Shown piece after piece: positions 27,825-37,414 of a stretch of 64,000 nucleotides of DNA (the first letter of the stretch is position 1; every line of letters starts with the position of its first letter). The stretch is taken from assembly GCA_031256995.1 (NCBI GenBank), contig JAIRPL010000052.1:16953-80952 (forward strand). The letters run 5' to 3'. The DNA comes from Puniceicoccales bacterium. GTDB taxonomy: Bacteria > Verrucomicrobiota > Verrucomicrobiia > Opitutales > UBA953. The notes beneath the pieces were generated by a model. The model worked only from the letters and a program-made list of their open reading frames with translations. It did no database searches and was not told the DNA's origin. The position numbers and the translations under genes were made by a program.

Positions 27825-30611
27825 ATGAGACACATTTGTCAAACGATACTTCTTCTCTTTTTTGTCGCATTGAGACTGGCGGTGGACATGGCCGCGCAGC
27901 CACATCCCGATGCCGGTGCCGAAGGCGCGCGATGGCTTGCGCGCGAAGGGGTTTTTCAGGGGAAAATATATATTCCACAAAACGCGGTGCCGGAGGAACG
28001 TGATGCCGCGGCCGTGCTGGCTGAATGGTTCCATAAAGTTGCCGCCGTCAAACCCGAGGTCGCCACGGAGTCCCCGCTCTCGCCTGGCGGTGCTCCGCCC
28101 TCTCCCGCTCCGGGCATTTATGTTGGCAGAACACGTCTGGCCGCCTCCCAGGAAACGATGTTTCCCAAAACCGCCGGGGATGCCTGGCTATGGCGGCCCG
28201 TTGGCCCGCGCATGTTGCTTCTGCTCGGCAATACTCCGTTGGCCACGCGCATGGCCGTTGGAGAATTCATCCAGCAGCACCTCGGTGTCATATTCCTGAT
28301 GCCCGGCGAAAATGGAGCCGAGTGGCACCCCCTCCCGGTTGTGCGGATGCCTTCCGCGCGCATTGAAATTCCTGTCTTCAAGTGGCGGCATTTTAGCGGT
28401 TTTGATGCCAATCCTTCGCAAATCGCCTGGTTGCGCGACAACGGCCTTGGCGAGCTTCCATTGCGCACCAAAACTCCTTGTGCGAAATCGATTGCCCCTG
28501 CCGGGCCGCGCCTCCCGGCGCCCAAGACCGTCGCCGCCACCGCCAAGTGTGTCGCGGATTTTTTCCAAAGCGATCCGGCCGTGCCAATGTTCCTGCTTGG
28601 CGCCGAGGATTTTCCCGCGCGGGACAGTCCTGATTTCCCGTCGAATCTCTCTCCCGCCGGGCGCTACTTTCGCGGAAGGCCCGACCACACAAATCATTTT
28701 TACGTTTTCATGAACCAGGCGGCATCCGCCCTTTGGCCCGCGCCGCCGCCCGTGCCGGGAGTTCCCCGTTGGGAGCCGGCCCGCTGGAACGGCCATGCCC
28801 CCGCCGGCGATGTCATTCCACAACCCATTCCCTCCGAAAGATTTCTCGCCTGCCTTGCCGGCGGCAACCACATCCGTGTGCCGGATTTTCCCTTGCACCC
28901 AAACCTTTTCCCCATTCTCGCCTCCGATCGTTCCCAATGGCGCGACCCCGTTTTCCGCCGTCACGATATCAAGACGATCCGCGCATGGAGCGGCAGCGGC
29001 GTGCGTCAATTTGGGTTGCGGGATTCTTACCAGGGACGTGGCTTTGCCGTGCCTCGCGTGTTCTTTGACGAACGCATAGACAGCATCCGCTGTGGCGTTG
29101 AAAACAATGCCACGCTTTTCCATGCGCAATCATTGCCGGAGTGGGCGTTTGACGCTCCAAGTCTCTGGCTTGCCGCGCGCCTGTTGCTGCACCCCGCGCA
29201 AAATAGCGCGCTGCTGCTCAATCATTTTTTCAACGAAGCATACGGTCCCGCAGCCTCCGCGATGGGCGTGTTCTTTGACGAACTCTCGCGTTGCTGGGAT
29301 GATGCGGGTCCGGCCCGCGACCTGAAATTTATTCACAACGAAGGCGTTGGGGACCTCGTCCCAGCCGCCACCCAAGCCCGTCTTCGCGAGGCCCTCCAGC
29401 GCGCCGAGGCTGCCTTTGACAACCTTCCGGCGCAAACCGGTGCTCTTTTCGCATCTGCCATGCGCCGGCGCGCCAGCCCTCATGGCGCCTCGTTTAGCAA
29501 CAAGTGGCCGAATGACGAGGATGCGCGTCTTGCCCGCCAGCAAATGCGTGTGCGCATGGTCAGCCTTGCCTTTGAGGTCGTCGAACAGTTCCTCCACTGG
29601 CACCGCGCCCGTGTCTCCCTTCAGGAATTCGAACCAACGACACCCGACGAGGCCCGGGCCATGCTTCGCGAACTTGTTCGGGAACAAAAACTTCGCCTTG
29701 AGTACGACAGGTGCCGCGCCCGCTGGGATGATTCCGAAATCAACCCCGCGCGCAATTCCACGCCGCCACACCCGCAATTTTTCGCCGATGACGTTCGGAA
29801 CACCGCCATCACACGCCTGCTGCGCCTCTGCGCCTCCGGCGGCGCGACTGGTGACGGCGACTGGCAGGGCGTTTTTTCCGAGGTTGTCGCTTATGCCCAA
29901 CAACAGGGGGATGCCGCGCTCGTTGCGCTTGGCGCCGAATTCAATCCGGCAATTCCGCTGTTTGAGGAAAATTTTGCCGTCCATTCCGACAATTCCGGGA
30001 CCCTGGGGGCGGCACTTGCCCCAAGGCGTGAAAATGACGCCGGAGTCCTTTCCGCACCTGACGCGCCACAGCCGCATCTCCCTGCGGGCGTCCGAAGTCT
30101 GCCCCCGCCCCCTTGGAAAGCAGAACTCACGGATTGCGAGACGCTTTTCGTTCGAATCGCCCCGCTGGACATTGCCTCGGCCGCGGGGATTCCCCCGTTC
30201 CTTTTTCTGGAAAACAAAAAGAAATCTCTTTTTGGGAAATCTCCCGCCCCTGTTGCCCGCCTGCAAATCACAGGCTCCGAGAACGTGGTCCTTAGCCGGG
30301 ATGTGTCCGGCATTACCGCAGGCGTTCCCATCAGTGCCGAAATTTTTGTGCGTGGCGCCATCACCTCCTCCGCCGTCGCAAAGCTGGAATTGCGTTTTTT
30401 TGATGCCAACGGCCTTCCTCTCCCTGGGTCGCGCACTGCCGCCATTCTGCGCGCCGCCCCCGAGCGCTGGCGTCCCATCGCCATCCTTGCCACTCCACCG
30501 CCCGCCGCCACCACCGTTCGCGTTTCCCTTGTCTGCCGCACCCAGGAATCCAACGAGACTCTCGAATTCGCACTCCTCCGTCTCCGCGCCCATCCTCCCG
30601 CCTCTTTTTGA
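27825..30611 (+). CDS. Secreted DUF4838 domain protein
   Basis: About 928 residues with an N-terminal signal peptide (RHICQTILLLFFVALRLAVDMAA). The N-terminal part has the alpha-glucuronidase-like pattern seen ahead of DUF4838 (FQGKIYIPQNAVPEERDAAA, then LLLLGNTPLATRMAVGEFIQ and LGVIFLMPGENGAEW). The central part matches the DUF4838 style: FGLRDSYQGRG, FDAPSLWLAARLLLHPAQNS, and LLLNHFFNEAYGPAASAMGVFFDEL. The family is common in Verrucomicrobiota and Bacteroidota polysaccharide-degradation loci and is assumed to act on glycans, but no activity can be stated. The C-terminal 180 residues look like a beta-sandwich. The ATG at 27825 was chosen because it begins the signal peptide; the frame is open 150 bp further upstream. 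It may share a transcript with the glycan exporter. Confidence 0.75.
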   Translation: MRHICQTILLLFFVALRLAVDMAAQPHPDAGAEGARWLAREGVFQGKIYIPQNAVPEERDAAAVLAEWFHKVAAVKPEVATESPLSPGGAPPSPAPGIYVGRTRLAASQETMFPKTAGDAWLWRPVGPRMLLLLGNTPLATRMAVGEFIQQHLGVIFLMPGENGAEWHPLPVVRMPSARIEIPVFKWRHFSGFDANPSQIAWLRDNGLGELPLRTKTPCAKSIAPAGPRLPAPKTVAATAKCVADFFQSDPAVPMFLLGAEDFPARDSPDFPSNLSPAGRYFRGRPDHTNHFYVFMNQAASALWPAPPPVPGVPRWEPARWNGHAPAGDVIPQPIPSERFLACLAGGNHIRVPDFPLHPNLFPILASDRSQWRDPVFRRHDIKTIRAWSGSGVRQFGLRDSYQGRGFAVPRVFFDERIDSIRCGVENNATLFHAQSLPEWAFDAPSLWLAARLLLHPAQNSALLLNHFFNEAYGPAASAMGVFFDELSRCWDDAGPARDLKFIHNEGVGDLVPAATQARLREALQRAEAAFDNLPAQTGALFASAMRRRASPHGASFSNKWPNDEDARLARQQMRVRMVSLAFEVVEQFLHWHRARVSLQEFEPTTPDEARAMLRELVREQKLRLEYDRCRARWDDSEINPARNSTPPHPQFFADDVRNTAITRLLRLCASGGATGDGDWQGVFSEVVAYAQQQGDAALVALGAEFNPAIPLFEENFAVHSDNSGTLGAALAPRRENDAGVLSAPDAPQPHLPAGVRSLPPPPWKAELTDCETLFVRIAPLDIASAAGIPPFLFLENKKKSLFGKSPAPVARLQITGSENVVLSRDVSGITAGVPISAEIFVRGAITSSAVAKLELRFFDANGLPLPGSRTAAILRAAPERWRPIAILATPPPAATTVRVSLVCRTQESNETLEFALLRLRAHPPASF

Positions 30612-30635
30612 CGCCATTTTCCCCGCGCAGTCCCC

Positions 30636-30663
30636 GCGCCCTGGTTTGCAGGGAACAGGGCGC
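30636..30663. terminator. Hairpin between convergent DUF4838 and autotransporter genes
   Basis: Perfect 8-bp stem GCGCCCTG/CAGGGCGC (30636-30643 with 30656-30663) with a 12-nt loop, 25 bp after the DUF4838 stop. No direct T-run follows; CCTTTTT occurs about 25 bp further on. It may end transcription of the plus-strand genes. Confidence 0.35.
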
Positions 30664-30725
30664 AAGGTTCGCGTCTGGCGCCGCCTTTTTGCAATCAAGC
30701 GAAGGGTGGCGCCGGATGCGGAATC

Positions 30726-33700
30726 TCAAAATCGAAAACGGAATCCGGCATTCACGCCCCAAGGCACTTCTGTTTTGTCGCCATAGGCAGCCTCGTATTC
30801 GGCATGGACGGCGATGTTGTTTTCGATTTGCCACGCGGCGCCGATCGCCCCGCGGACGCGCCAGTCGTCATAATCGGGAGTGACCGTTTGCCGCAGTGCG
30901 GTAATCCCGCCGCCATCGGTGAACTGGTATTCGGCGCCGATGCGGAGATAGGGCTGGAGCACGCCATTGGTCTGGAGGTCGAGGTTGACGCCGGCGCGGA
31001 TGTGGGAGGCAAAACGGACGCCGCTGGCGGAATCGAGGCGCACTTCATAGGGTGTCTGCGTCTCGGTGCGCTTTGTCGTGAATTTTTGGGAAAGAAGTTC
31101 AAAATACTCAATTTGCGCGGCGGGTTCGACAAACCAACTTTTGCCGAGCGTGATCTGTTTTCCAAACTCGACGCCGCCGCCAAAACCGGCGGTGTCGTAG
31201 GCATTTTTGGAGGTGTCCAAGCCGGCCCTGGTTTCATTGAAGAACGATTGGCCTTTGAGCAACAAGCCCGCGTACCAGCCATCCTTGTGAACCCAGTTGA
31301 GATAGGCGCCCCCGAGGACGGAGCGGGTGAAGTTGACGCTTCCGGAGGCGTCGTTGATGTTGCGTCTGGCGCCTTGAAAACCGACAAATGCGCCGAGGAT
31401 GAGGCGATGGTTTGCGCCGGGTGAAAAAATCATGTCGGAGCCGACGTCCCCACCGTACTGAAATTCGCTGAATGTGGAAATGCCTGGCGTGTCGAGATTC
31501 ACATCCGTGCGGCTGCCGTAGCCGCGCGCCCAGATGCCAAATTCGCTTCCGGCGGCGGCCGTGTGGTCGCGGCGGGCCTCGTATTCGGCGAGGCGTTCAT
31601 CCGGGTTGCGCTCGGTCTCCGGGGTGAAGATGCCGCAGCGCAGCTCGCCAAGGCGCTTGGTCACGTTGTCGAGTTGTGAAAACCACCCAAGGGACACGGC
31701 GGCGGTGCTGGCGACAAGAGCGTTGCCCATCGAGCTGTAGCCGATGACGCGCAGGGTGGAATTCCCGGCGCCCGCGACATTCAGGCGGTAAATCCCGGAC
31801 TCAAGCAGGTTGCCAACGCGGAGCGTCGCCTGGGGGTCCATCGTTCCTCCGCTGGTGAATTTGACGAGTTCGCGGGTGTAGTGCTTGTCGATTTCACCAA
31901 AACCCGTGTCCTCGGGGAGGTTGATGTAAATGATATGATTCCCTGAGAGGGTGCCCCCTTTGATCTCGAGGATGCTGGAGTTTGCCGCGTTGGGATTATC
32001 AGAATTATCAAGCAGGTAGTTATAGAAGCGGCCTGTTCCCCGGGAAGTTTTGTTGGAGAGATTCGTGAGGGTGAGGCGCTGCCCTGTGACGGTGGTGTCA
32101 AAGTACACGCTGCCGTCATTGGCAAGGGTTGTGATGACGCTGTTGCGTGCACCCTCGGCATGATCGAGATAGATGCGGCCGGAAGCCGTGTTGTTGAGCG
32201 TCGCGCGCGTGGTGGCGACGTGGTAGTCGCCGGAATTATCCACCTTTTGCGAGGCGGTGACGGTGGCGACGCGCAGTTCCGCGTCGGTGTGATTGACGAG
32301 TGTCCCCACGTCAAGGGACGGGCCTGTGAAGACGGCATCCGGCGCCACCCCGGTTGCCCGCGGGGTGGAGGCGTCCTGGCTCCCGTTTGCGAAAGCGTCG
32401 GCAATGATGGGAGACTCCGAGGTCGTCTGGCCTTCAAAGTTGTTGAATCCGACTGCCTTGCGCGACATTTCCGCGCCGGAAAGGGTGAGGATGCCCTGCC
32501 CGCGTTTGTTGAAAATGCCTCCGGGGTGCAAAGCGCGTCCCTCCTCGTCCACGGCGACATTTCCCTGCGCATCCTTTTGCGCCGCGGCAAAAAGTGCTCC
32601 TGAAAGTGTTTGTGGCTGTTCGTTGTTGAGATGGAAATTGCCGCCGTCGAGGGTGATGTTGGCAGCATAGGCGCCATCTGTGCCGAGGGTGCCGTTGACG
32701 TAAAGGTTGCCTCCAAGGACGTTTGTCGCGCCCTCATGTTGCGAGCCTGAATCCAGATGCAGGTTTCCCGCGCCTGTCTTGGTAAGCGCGCCGGGGCCGG
32801 AAATCACGCCAAACGGGCCATCGGGATTGGGCGTGATGGTTGTCTCGCCTGTTTCGGGATCCGTGTTTTTGAGCGTCGCCTGGGCAAAGCGGACATTGCC
32901 GGAGGCGATGGCGAAGACGCCTCCGCGCTCGGCAAGCGTCCATGGCTTGTTGTAGGTTCCGGCGGCGGGGGAGAGTGTGCCGCCATCAAGGACGTTTTCG
33001 CCCGTGCCAAGGTTTGTGTCCTTTTGATAAACAAAGGTTCCCTCGAGGATGGTGAGTTTTCCAGTGCTGGTGTTGTTGGTCCCTGTGAAATAGAGTTTGC
33101 CGGTGCCGCGCTTCTCGACGTCGCCCGCCCCCGAGAGGGCGGCCTTGAATGTGAAATCGCTGCCAGTGTCGCGTGAAAAAACGAGCCTGCCTTCATTCTC
33201 AATGGCGGGGATTTTCGCGCCTCCGGAAATCTCAATGGCCGCGCCATTTTGGAAGGTGACGCTGCCGCCTTCCGCGATGACGAGGGGGAGGTCGCTTTTG
33301 CCTGTGGATGTGGCTTGGTTGAACACCACGTCCCCAGCGACATGGATGCCGCCGCGAAATTCCACCGGATTGTTGAATGTCACAGAAGCCCCCGCTGCCA
33401 CGTCGAGGATGCCATCCGCGTTAAAATCGGGGCTGCGTGTCGCCGTGAGGGAGGCCGTTATCTTGCCTCCATTAAAAGTGTAACCCGTTCCTGTGACGCG
33501 AATTCCGCCGACAACGACCCCGCCGCCGGCGGTGGCAACCTCAAGGCTCTTTTTCACCCTTGGCACGTCGCCAAACTCCACCATGTCCCCGTCTTGGAAC
33601 CAGCGCCCTGCCTCCTCGCCCTCTTTCCAAGGGTCCGCCACCGGGTTTTCCCCCAATTCGCGGGGGCCTTTGGTCCATTCGATGTCCGTGGCGGCCGTTC

Positions 33701-35012
33701 CGTTCCACAAAAGACGCAAGTTTGCGGAGGTGTAGGTCGCGAGCACAAGATTCTGCCCGGCGACGCTGTCCGGTTCGGCATCGGCGGGGAGCGGGGCATC
33801 CACAATCTTCAGCGCGGCCTTTTTGCGTGTGGAGTTGTCCACGGGATCGTTGCCCCAGACAAAGGAGGTGGAGGCAAGGGCCTCCGCGGTCGCCATTATC
33901 TTCCCCGTGGCCGCGATAATGACGTACTCGCGGGTGCTTGCGGCGGCGGAGAAGGTGATGACGTTGCCCGGGCCGTAGGTGGCCCCGCCATTCACGGCAA
34001 GGCGGTCGGAGGTTCCGGAGGCGGTGACGTTGAGGCCAAAGTTGATGTCGCTGAACGAAACGGCATTGGCCGCGCCATTGCCAAGGCGCAGGGTGCCAAG
34101 CGCCGTGGCGGTGGCGGGAGAGATCGTTGTGCCAGCCTCAAACGTCGGCTGCAAAATGTTGCCTGTCCCGCCAAGCGTGCCTTCGCGCAGGGTGAACGGG
34201 GCGCTGATGGTGCCGTTGACCTCAAGGCGCTGCCCGCCGGTTTTCACGAGACGGCCGGAGCCGGAAATTTCTCCGCTGTAACGAATTGCAGTTGTCGCCG
34301 TGGCGTTTGGCGTCGCCAGGGCGAGCGTGGCGCCTGCCGCGCCGATCGTAAGATTGTTGTTGTAGACGGAATCCCTTGCGCCGGTAAGTTCGAGTGTGGC
34401 TCCGTTGAGGAGGATGTCACCTTTGCCCAAGGCCTTGGCGGAATTGGCCGAAAGGGTGCCCTTGGTGGCGGCAAGCGTGCCGACAAACTGCGTGTTGTCA
34501 CCCGAGAGGACGAGGCGCCCCGCGCCACTCTTGGAGAGTCTTCCATCCCCCGAGATGGCGCCGGAAAACACCTGGTCGCCCGCTTGGAAGACATCCAGCT
34601 CCGCGCCGGCGTAAATTGTGATTTTTCCCGTGTAAACGCCGGCATCGCCACCAAGCTTGGCATTCGCGCCAAGACGCAGTGTCGCATTTTTCACCGCTGT
34701 GGCGCCCCTGTAGGAATTGACATCCGTGAGTGTCAGGACGCCGCCAAGCGGGCCGCCGAGAAGGACAAACGTTCCCGTGCCGGAAACCGGCCCCGCCTGC
34801 GCGGAGAAGTTGAGGGCGTCGCCGAGTTGGAAAACCGTCTCTCCCGCAAGTGTCTGGGCCGAAAGGGTGTCGCCGTTGGAAATCGCGATGGCCTCAGCGG
34901 CGGACACGGGCGTCACCAAGGGGATGGCGGTGGCGACGGAAACCGTGGAAATCGCAAGCAGGCGTGACGCCGCGTGCAACAAACATTCTGCGGAAAGATG
35001 GCTATTTTTCAT
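30726..35012 (-). CDS. Autotransporter with beta-strand repeats and C-terminal barrel
   Basis: Complete type V secretion protein of 1428 residues. A signal peptide is present (about residues 1-39, with hydrophobic LLAISTVSVATAIPLVTPVSA and likely cleavage after VSA). The passenger (about 40-1150) contains autotransporter-associated beta-strand repeats such as GAISGDGRLSKSGAGRLVLSGDN and GAGDVEKRGTGKLYFTGTNN, predicting a long beta-helix. From about residue 1155 (EFGIWARGYGSRTDVN) a pertactin-type barrel domain runs to the terminal Phe (VNAGFRFRF), the usual outer-membrane assembly signal. No protease or lipase catalytic site is visible, so adhesion or surface coating is the most that can be inferred. 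It has no obvious SD. Compared with the protein at the window start it has a different, shorter passenger, so the two are paralogs and not a recent duplication. Confidence 0.92.
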   Translation of the reverse strand: MKNSHLSAECLLHAASRLLAISTVSVATAIPLVTPVSAAEAIAISNGDTLSAQTLAGETVFQLGDALNFSAQAGPVSGTGTFVLLGGPLGGVLTLTDVNSYRGATAVKNATLRLGANAKLGGDAGVYTGKITIYAGAELDVFQAGDQVFSGAISGDGRLSKSGAGRLVLSGDNTQFVGTLAATKGTLSANSAKALGKGDILLNGATLELTGARDSVYNNNLTIGAAGATLALATPNATATTAIRYSGEISGSGRLVKTGGQRLEVNGTISAPFTLREGTLGGTGNILQPTFEAGTTISPATATALGTLRLGNGAANAVSFSDINFGLNVTASGTSDRLAVNGGATYGPGNVITFSAAASTREYVIIAATGKIMATAEALASTSFVWGNDPVDNSTRKKAALKIVDAPLPADAEPDSVAGQNLVLATYTSANLRLLWNGTAATDIEWTKGPRELGENPVADPWKEGEEAGRWFQDGDMVEFGDVPRVKKSLEVATAGGGVVVGGIRVTGTGYTFNGGKITASLTATRSPDFNADGILDVAAGASVTFNNPVEFRGGIHVAGDVVFNQATSTGKSDLPLVIAEGGSVTFQNGAAIEISGGAKIPAIENEGRLVFSRDTGSDFTFKAALSGAGDVEKRGTGKLYFTGTNNTSTGKLTILEGTFVYQKDTNLGTGENVLDGGTLSPAAGTYNKPWTLAERGGVFAIASGNVRFAQATLKNTDPETGETTITPNPDGPFGVISGPGALTKTGAGNLHLDSGSQHEGATNVLGGNLYVNGTLGTDGAYAANITLDGGNFHLNNEQPQTLSGALFAAAQKDAQGNVAVDEEGRALHPGGIFNKRGQGILTLSGAEMSRKAVGFNNFEGQTTSESPIIADAFANGSQDASTPRATGVAPDAVFTGPSLDVGTLVNHTDAELRVATVTASQKVDNSGDYHVATTRATLNNTASGRIYLDHAEGARNSVITTLANDGSVYFDTTVTGQRLTLTNLSNKTSRGTGRFYNYLLDNSDNPNAANSSILEIKGGTLSGNHIIYINLPEDTGFGEIDKHYTRELVKFTSGGTMDPQATLRVGNLLESGIYRLNVAGAGNSTLRVIGYSSMGNALVASTAAVSLGWFSQLDNVTKRLGELRCGIFTPETERNPDERLAEYEARRDHTAAAGSEFGIWARGYGSRTDVNLDTPGISTFSEFQYGGDVGSDMIFSPGANHRLILGAFVGFQGARRNINDASGSVNFTRSVLGGAYLNWVHKDGWYAGLLLKGQSFFNETRAGLDTSKNAYDTAGFGGGVEFGKQITLGKSWFVEPAAQIEYFELLSQKFTTKRTETQTPYEVRLDSASGVRFASHIRAGVNLDLQTNGVLQPYLRIGAEYQFTDGGGITALRQTVTPDYDDWRVRGAIGAAWQIENNIAVHAEYEAAYGDKTEVPWGVNAGFRFRF

Positions 35013-35306
35013 GGAAAGTCTGACTTCAATAATTGAACGAACAAAGAAAGAACACAGGCGCTCCTCGCCCTTTCAAAAGACGCCGCAAGGCAACCGTTGG
35101 TTTTTTTGAAATCAACCTAAAAGTTGGAAAAGGGTGGCAGGCGGGAGATGCGTTTTTTGTCAAAAACCGACATGGAAGGCCGTCACGCCAAATCGACAAA
35201 ATGTTTCCTGGTATGGCACGGGCATCGCGGATGTGGGAAAATCGGACTGAGACCGCATGGTCAGAAAATCGCGGGCGATTCTGCGCAATCCGCTTGGGCG
35301 GGCATG

Positions 35307-35930
35307 TCAGCCGCGAGCCGCGCCTTTCTCGCGTTTTACACGGCGCACCGGCGCGCGCGGGGGGGCGTCCCACTCAAGGTGGGGTTTCCGAAACCTTCCC
35401 TCGTGAAAACGGTGCAGCAGGTGGGCAAAAAAGGCCTCCGCGTCCCCAAACCCGTCCAGGCGCGCCAGCGCGGCCAGCTCCTGCGGGTCCGTCACTGGGA
35501 CGCGCCGGTGCGCGCGCGGGCGCTCCGGGAGCGGGTCCAGCCAGGAGAAGGTCCTCGCCCCGGCGTCAAACTCGCACCAGCGCACGCGCTTGATCTTCAC
35601 AATGCCGAGGAACCGGCAGTCTCCCATGAATGAAGCCTGCGCCCCGCGCGGGGGGAGGCGGACGAACACCCAAAGCGTGCAACGGGCCGTCAGCGGCGGG
35701 ATGCGGGAATCGACGACGCCACGCATCGTCCCGGCCAGCATCGCATCCTCAAACCTCGGGTGAATCTCAAGGGAGTGGACTCCGCCGTTGATCGCCTCCT
35801 GCGGCGTAAGCCCGGCGCCGACCTTGGCGTCGTATTGGTCCCGGTAGCGCGGCTTGCCGTCATCCGCGCGGGCGGCGTACCACTCCCGCGCCTCGCGCAG
35901 GTTCCGTTCTTCGAGCTCCCGCATATTCAC
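35307..35930 (-). CDS. Uncharacterised protein, possible ASCH/PUA-like domain
   Basis: 207 residues, function unknown. The N-terminus is charged and helical (ELEERNLREAREWYAARADD). The centre (MLAGTMRGVVDSRIPPLTAR, VFVRLPPRG, FLGIVKIKRVRWCEFD) and the later ARLDGFGDAEAFFAHLLHRF resemble ASCH-type PUA-like folds, where a small beta-barrel is followed by an xDGFxxxEAF helix. ASCH domains are suspected to bind RNA. The match is by eye only. The tail is basic (APVRRVKREKG). The start is a GTG at 35930 that overlaps the TPR gene's stop in GTGA, indicating translational coupling; an ATG six bases further in is the alternative. Confidence 0.55.
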   Translation of the reverse strand: MNMRELEERNLREAREWYAARADDGKPRYRDQYDAKVGAGLTPQEAINGGVHSLEIHPRFEDAMLAGTMRGVVDSRIPPLTARCTLWVFVRLPPRGAQASFMGDCRFLGIVKIKRVRWCEFDAGARTFSWLDPLPERPRAHRRVPVTDPQELAALARLDGFGDAEAFFAHLLHRFHEGRFRKPHLEWDAPPRAPVRRVKREKGAARG

Positions 35931-36892
35931 CGGGCACCTCCCTTCGCGCCGGGGGCGGGGGCGTCCGCCGCGGGCGAGGTTTTTTCCGCCGCCTCCCCGC
36001 CGGCCTCCTTTTTTTCTTTTTTCGCGGCGTCCAAAAGGGTGCGCAAGTGATCGCGGGAGGCGGCAAGGCGTGGTGATTTGCTTTGGGCAAGCTCATTCTC
36101 GGCATCCTTGAGCCACCCCAGCCCGATGTGGGCGCGCGCGCGCTGGAGGACGATGGCCTCGCGGTCGAGATCGTTTTTCAGGTTGGTTTCCAGCATTTTC
36201 CAGACAACGAGCGCCGCGGGCCAGTCCGGTTTCTGGCAATCGCCCAGCGACTCGCCGTAACGCCAAAGGTAAACCGTCTCGCCTGGTTTTCGTTTCGCGG
36301 CCTCGCGAAAGGCCTGCACCATCTCTTCCTCGCATTTTTCGCGGGGGCACAAGCCAGCTTTTTCGAGGTGGTCGCGCCAGATGGAAAGAAACTCGCCGAG
36401 ATGAAAGTGGTAGACGGCGGTCGACGGCTCGAGGGCCACCGCCTCCTTCAGCAGCTCGTATGCGCGCGCGAAATCCCCTTCCTCGGCGGCGTAAACCCCC
36501 AGTTGATGCTTGGGCAAGGCAAGCCGCGGGGCGAGGCGCGCGGCCTGCCTGAACCAGTGATCGGCCTTGGCGCGGTCATCGATGCGCCGAAGAAATTTTC
36601 CGTAAAGGATCATCACGGAGGCATCGTCCACCCGGCGGCGCGCCAGCTCCTCGTAGCGCCGCCCGATCTCAAGGACGCGTTTCTCGTTTTCCTCGTGGGA
36701 GCGCCGCCGGGTTTCCGGGTCGTTGGCGATGGCGTCAAAAAAATTTTTCTCGGCGGCCAGGACGCCCTCAAGGGCGCGGGCATCCGACTCATCCGAAAGC
36801 GTCGGGCCGGATGTTGCAAGGAGTGGCATGGCGCCAAAAAGCAAGAGGACCAAAAATGTGGCACCCGCCCCAAGGGAATCCTGTTTTCTCAT
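35927..36892 (-). CDS. Secreted TPR-repeat protein
   Basis: 321 residues with an N-terminal signal peptide (MRKQDSLGAGATFLVLLLFGAMPLLATSG). The mature part is helical with tetratricopeptide-like units: ILYGKFLRRIDDRAKADHWFRQAARLAP, LPKHQLGVYAAEEGDFARAYELLKEAVALEP, and VYHFHLGEFLSIWRDHLEKAG. The end is Lys/Glu/Ala-rich and probably disordered. Such proteins are protein-protein scaffolds, here probably in the periplasm; the partner is unknown. The ATG at 36892 was chosen because it starts the signal peptide. A TTG at 36916 is also in frame. It overlaps the following ASCH-like gene by 4 bp. Confidence 0.75.
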   Translation of the reverse strand: MRKQDSLGAGATFLVLLLFGAMPLLATSGPTLSDESDARALEGVLAAEKNFFDAIANDPETRRRSHEENEKRVLEIGRRYEELARRRVDDASVMILYGKFLRRIDDRAKADHWFRQAARLAPRLALPKHQLGVYAAEEGDFARAYELLKEAVALEPSTAVYHFHLGEFLSIWRDHLEKAGLCPREKCEEEMVQAFREAAKRKPGETVYLWRYGESLGDCQKPDWPAALVVWKMLETNLKNDLDREAIVLQRARAHIGLGWLKDAENELAQSKSPRLAASRDHLRTLLDAAKKEKKEAGGEAAEKTSPAADAPAPGAKGGAR

Positions 36893-36986
36893 GTGGAAGA
36901 GTGCTGTTTTCAACAAAGGTTCAAAAAATCAACAGCCGCTGGAGACGGGATTCACGTTGCAATCCATCCCTTGGGGCGCCCCTGGC

Positions 36987-37214
36987 TCAGTGAGCGTGGC
37001 AGCACCCTCCGCAGCAACGATGCCCGCCCCCTCCCGTGCCGCCCTGGCAGCAAGAATCGCCGCCCTCCGTGGCGCCGCCACTCGTCGCGAAAGTGGAGAG
37101 GAGTTTTTCAAGTTTTTCCCCTCCGCAATGCGGACAGGCTGGTTTGCGCGAGCCGCCCGCAAGGATTTCTGAAATTTTGCCGCATTCGCGACACTCGAAC
37201 TCATAAATGGGCAT
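36987..37214 (-). CDS. FmdB-family zinc ribbon protein with Cys/His-rich tail
   Basis: 75-residue protein starting MPIYEFECRECGK, the standard FmdB/CxxC_CXXC_SSSS start. Cys8, Cys11, Cys27 and Cys30 form the predicted zinc ribbon (ECREC, then ACPHC). FmdB proteins are putative regulators with no firm general function. The C-terminus is a Gly-rich tail with CCQ, HRCCGGCCHAH (six Cys and three His in the last 18 residues), which could bind another metal ion. The ATG at 37214 was chosen because it gives the exact family N-terminus. The gene diverges from the aminotransferase gene and lies 94 bp upstream of the TPR gene. Confidence 0.85.
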   Translation of the reverse strand: MPIYEFECRECGKISEILAGGSRKPACPHCGGEKLEKLLSTFATSGGATEGGDSCCQGGTGGGGHRCCGGCCHAH

Positions 37215-37414
37215 GCCGGCCAAACAAATTCCATCACGCCAAATGGCAATCCCTAAGGGCCGATGAAGGCCTCCTCGCCCGCCTTTCCGCGCGAAAAGCG
37301 TCCGTGTTGAAAGTGTCTGCCATGTCCTGTGGCGACATTGCCCGCGTTTGCGACGCCTGCCGCCTGTCTTTATCCTGTGGCGCGGGGAGGATTTTGTTTT
37401 GACTGGGGAAAATC

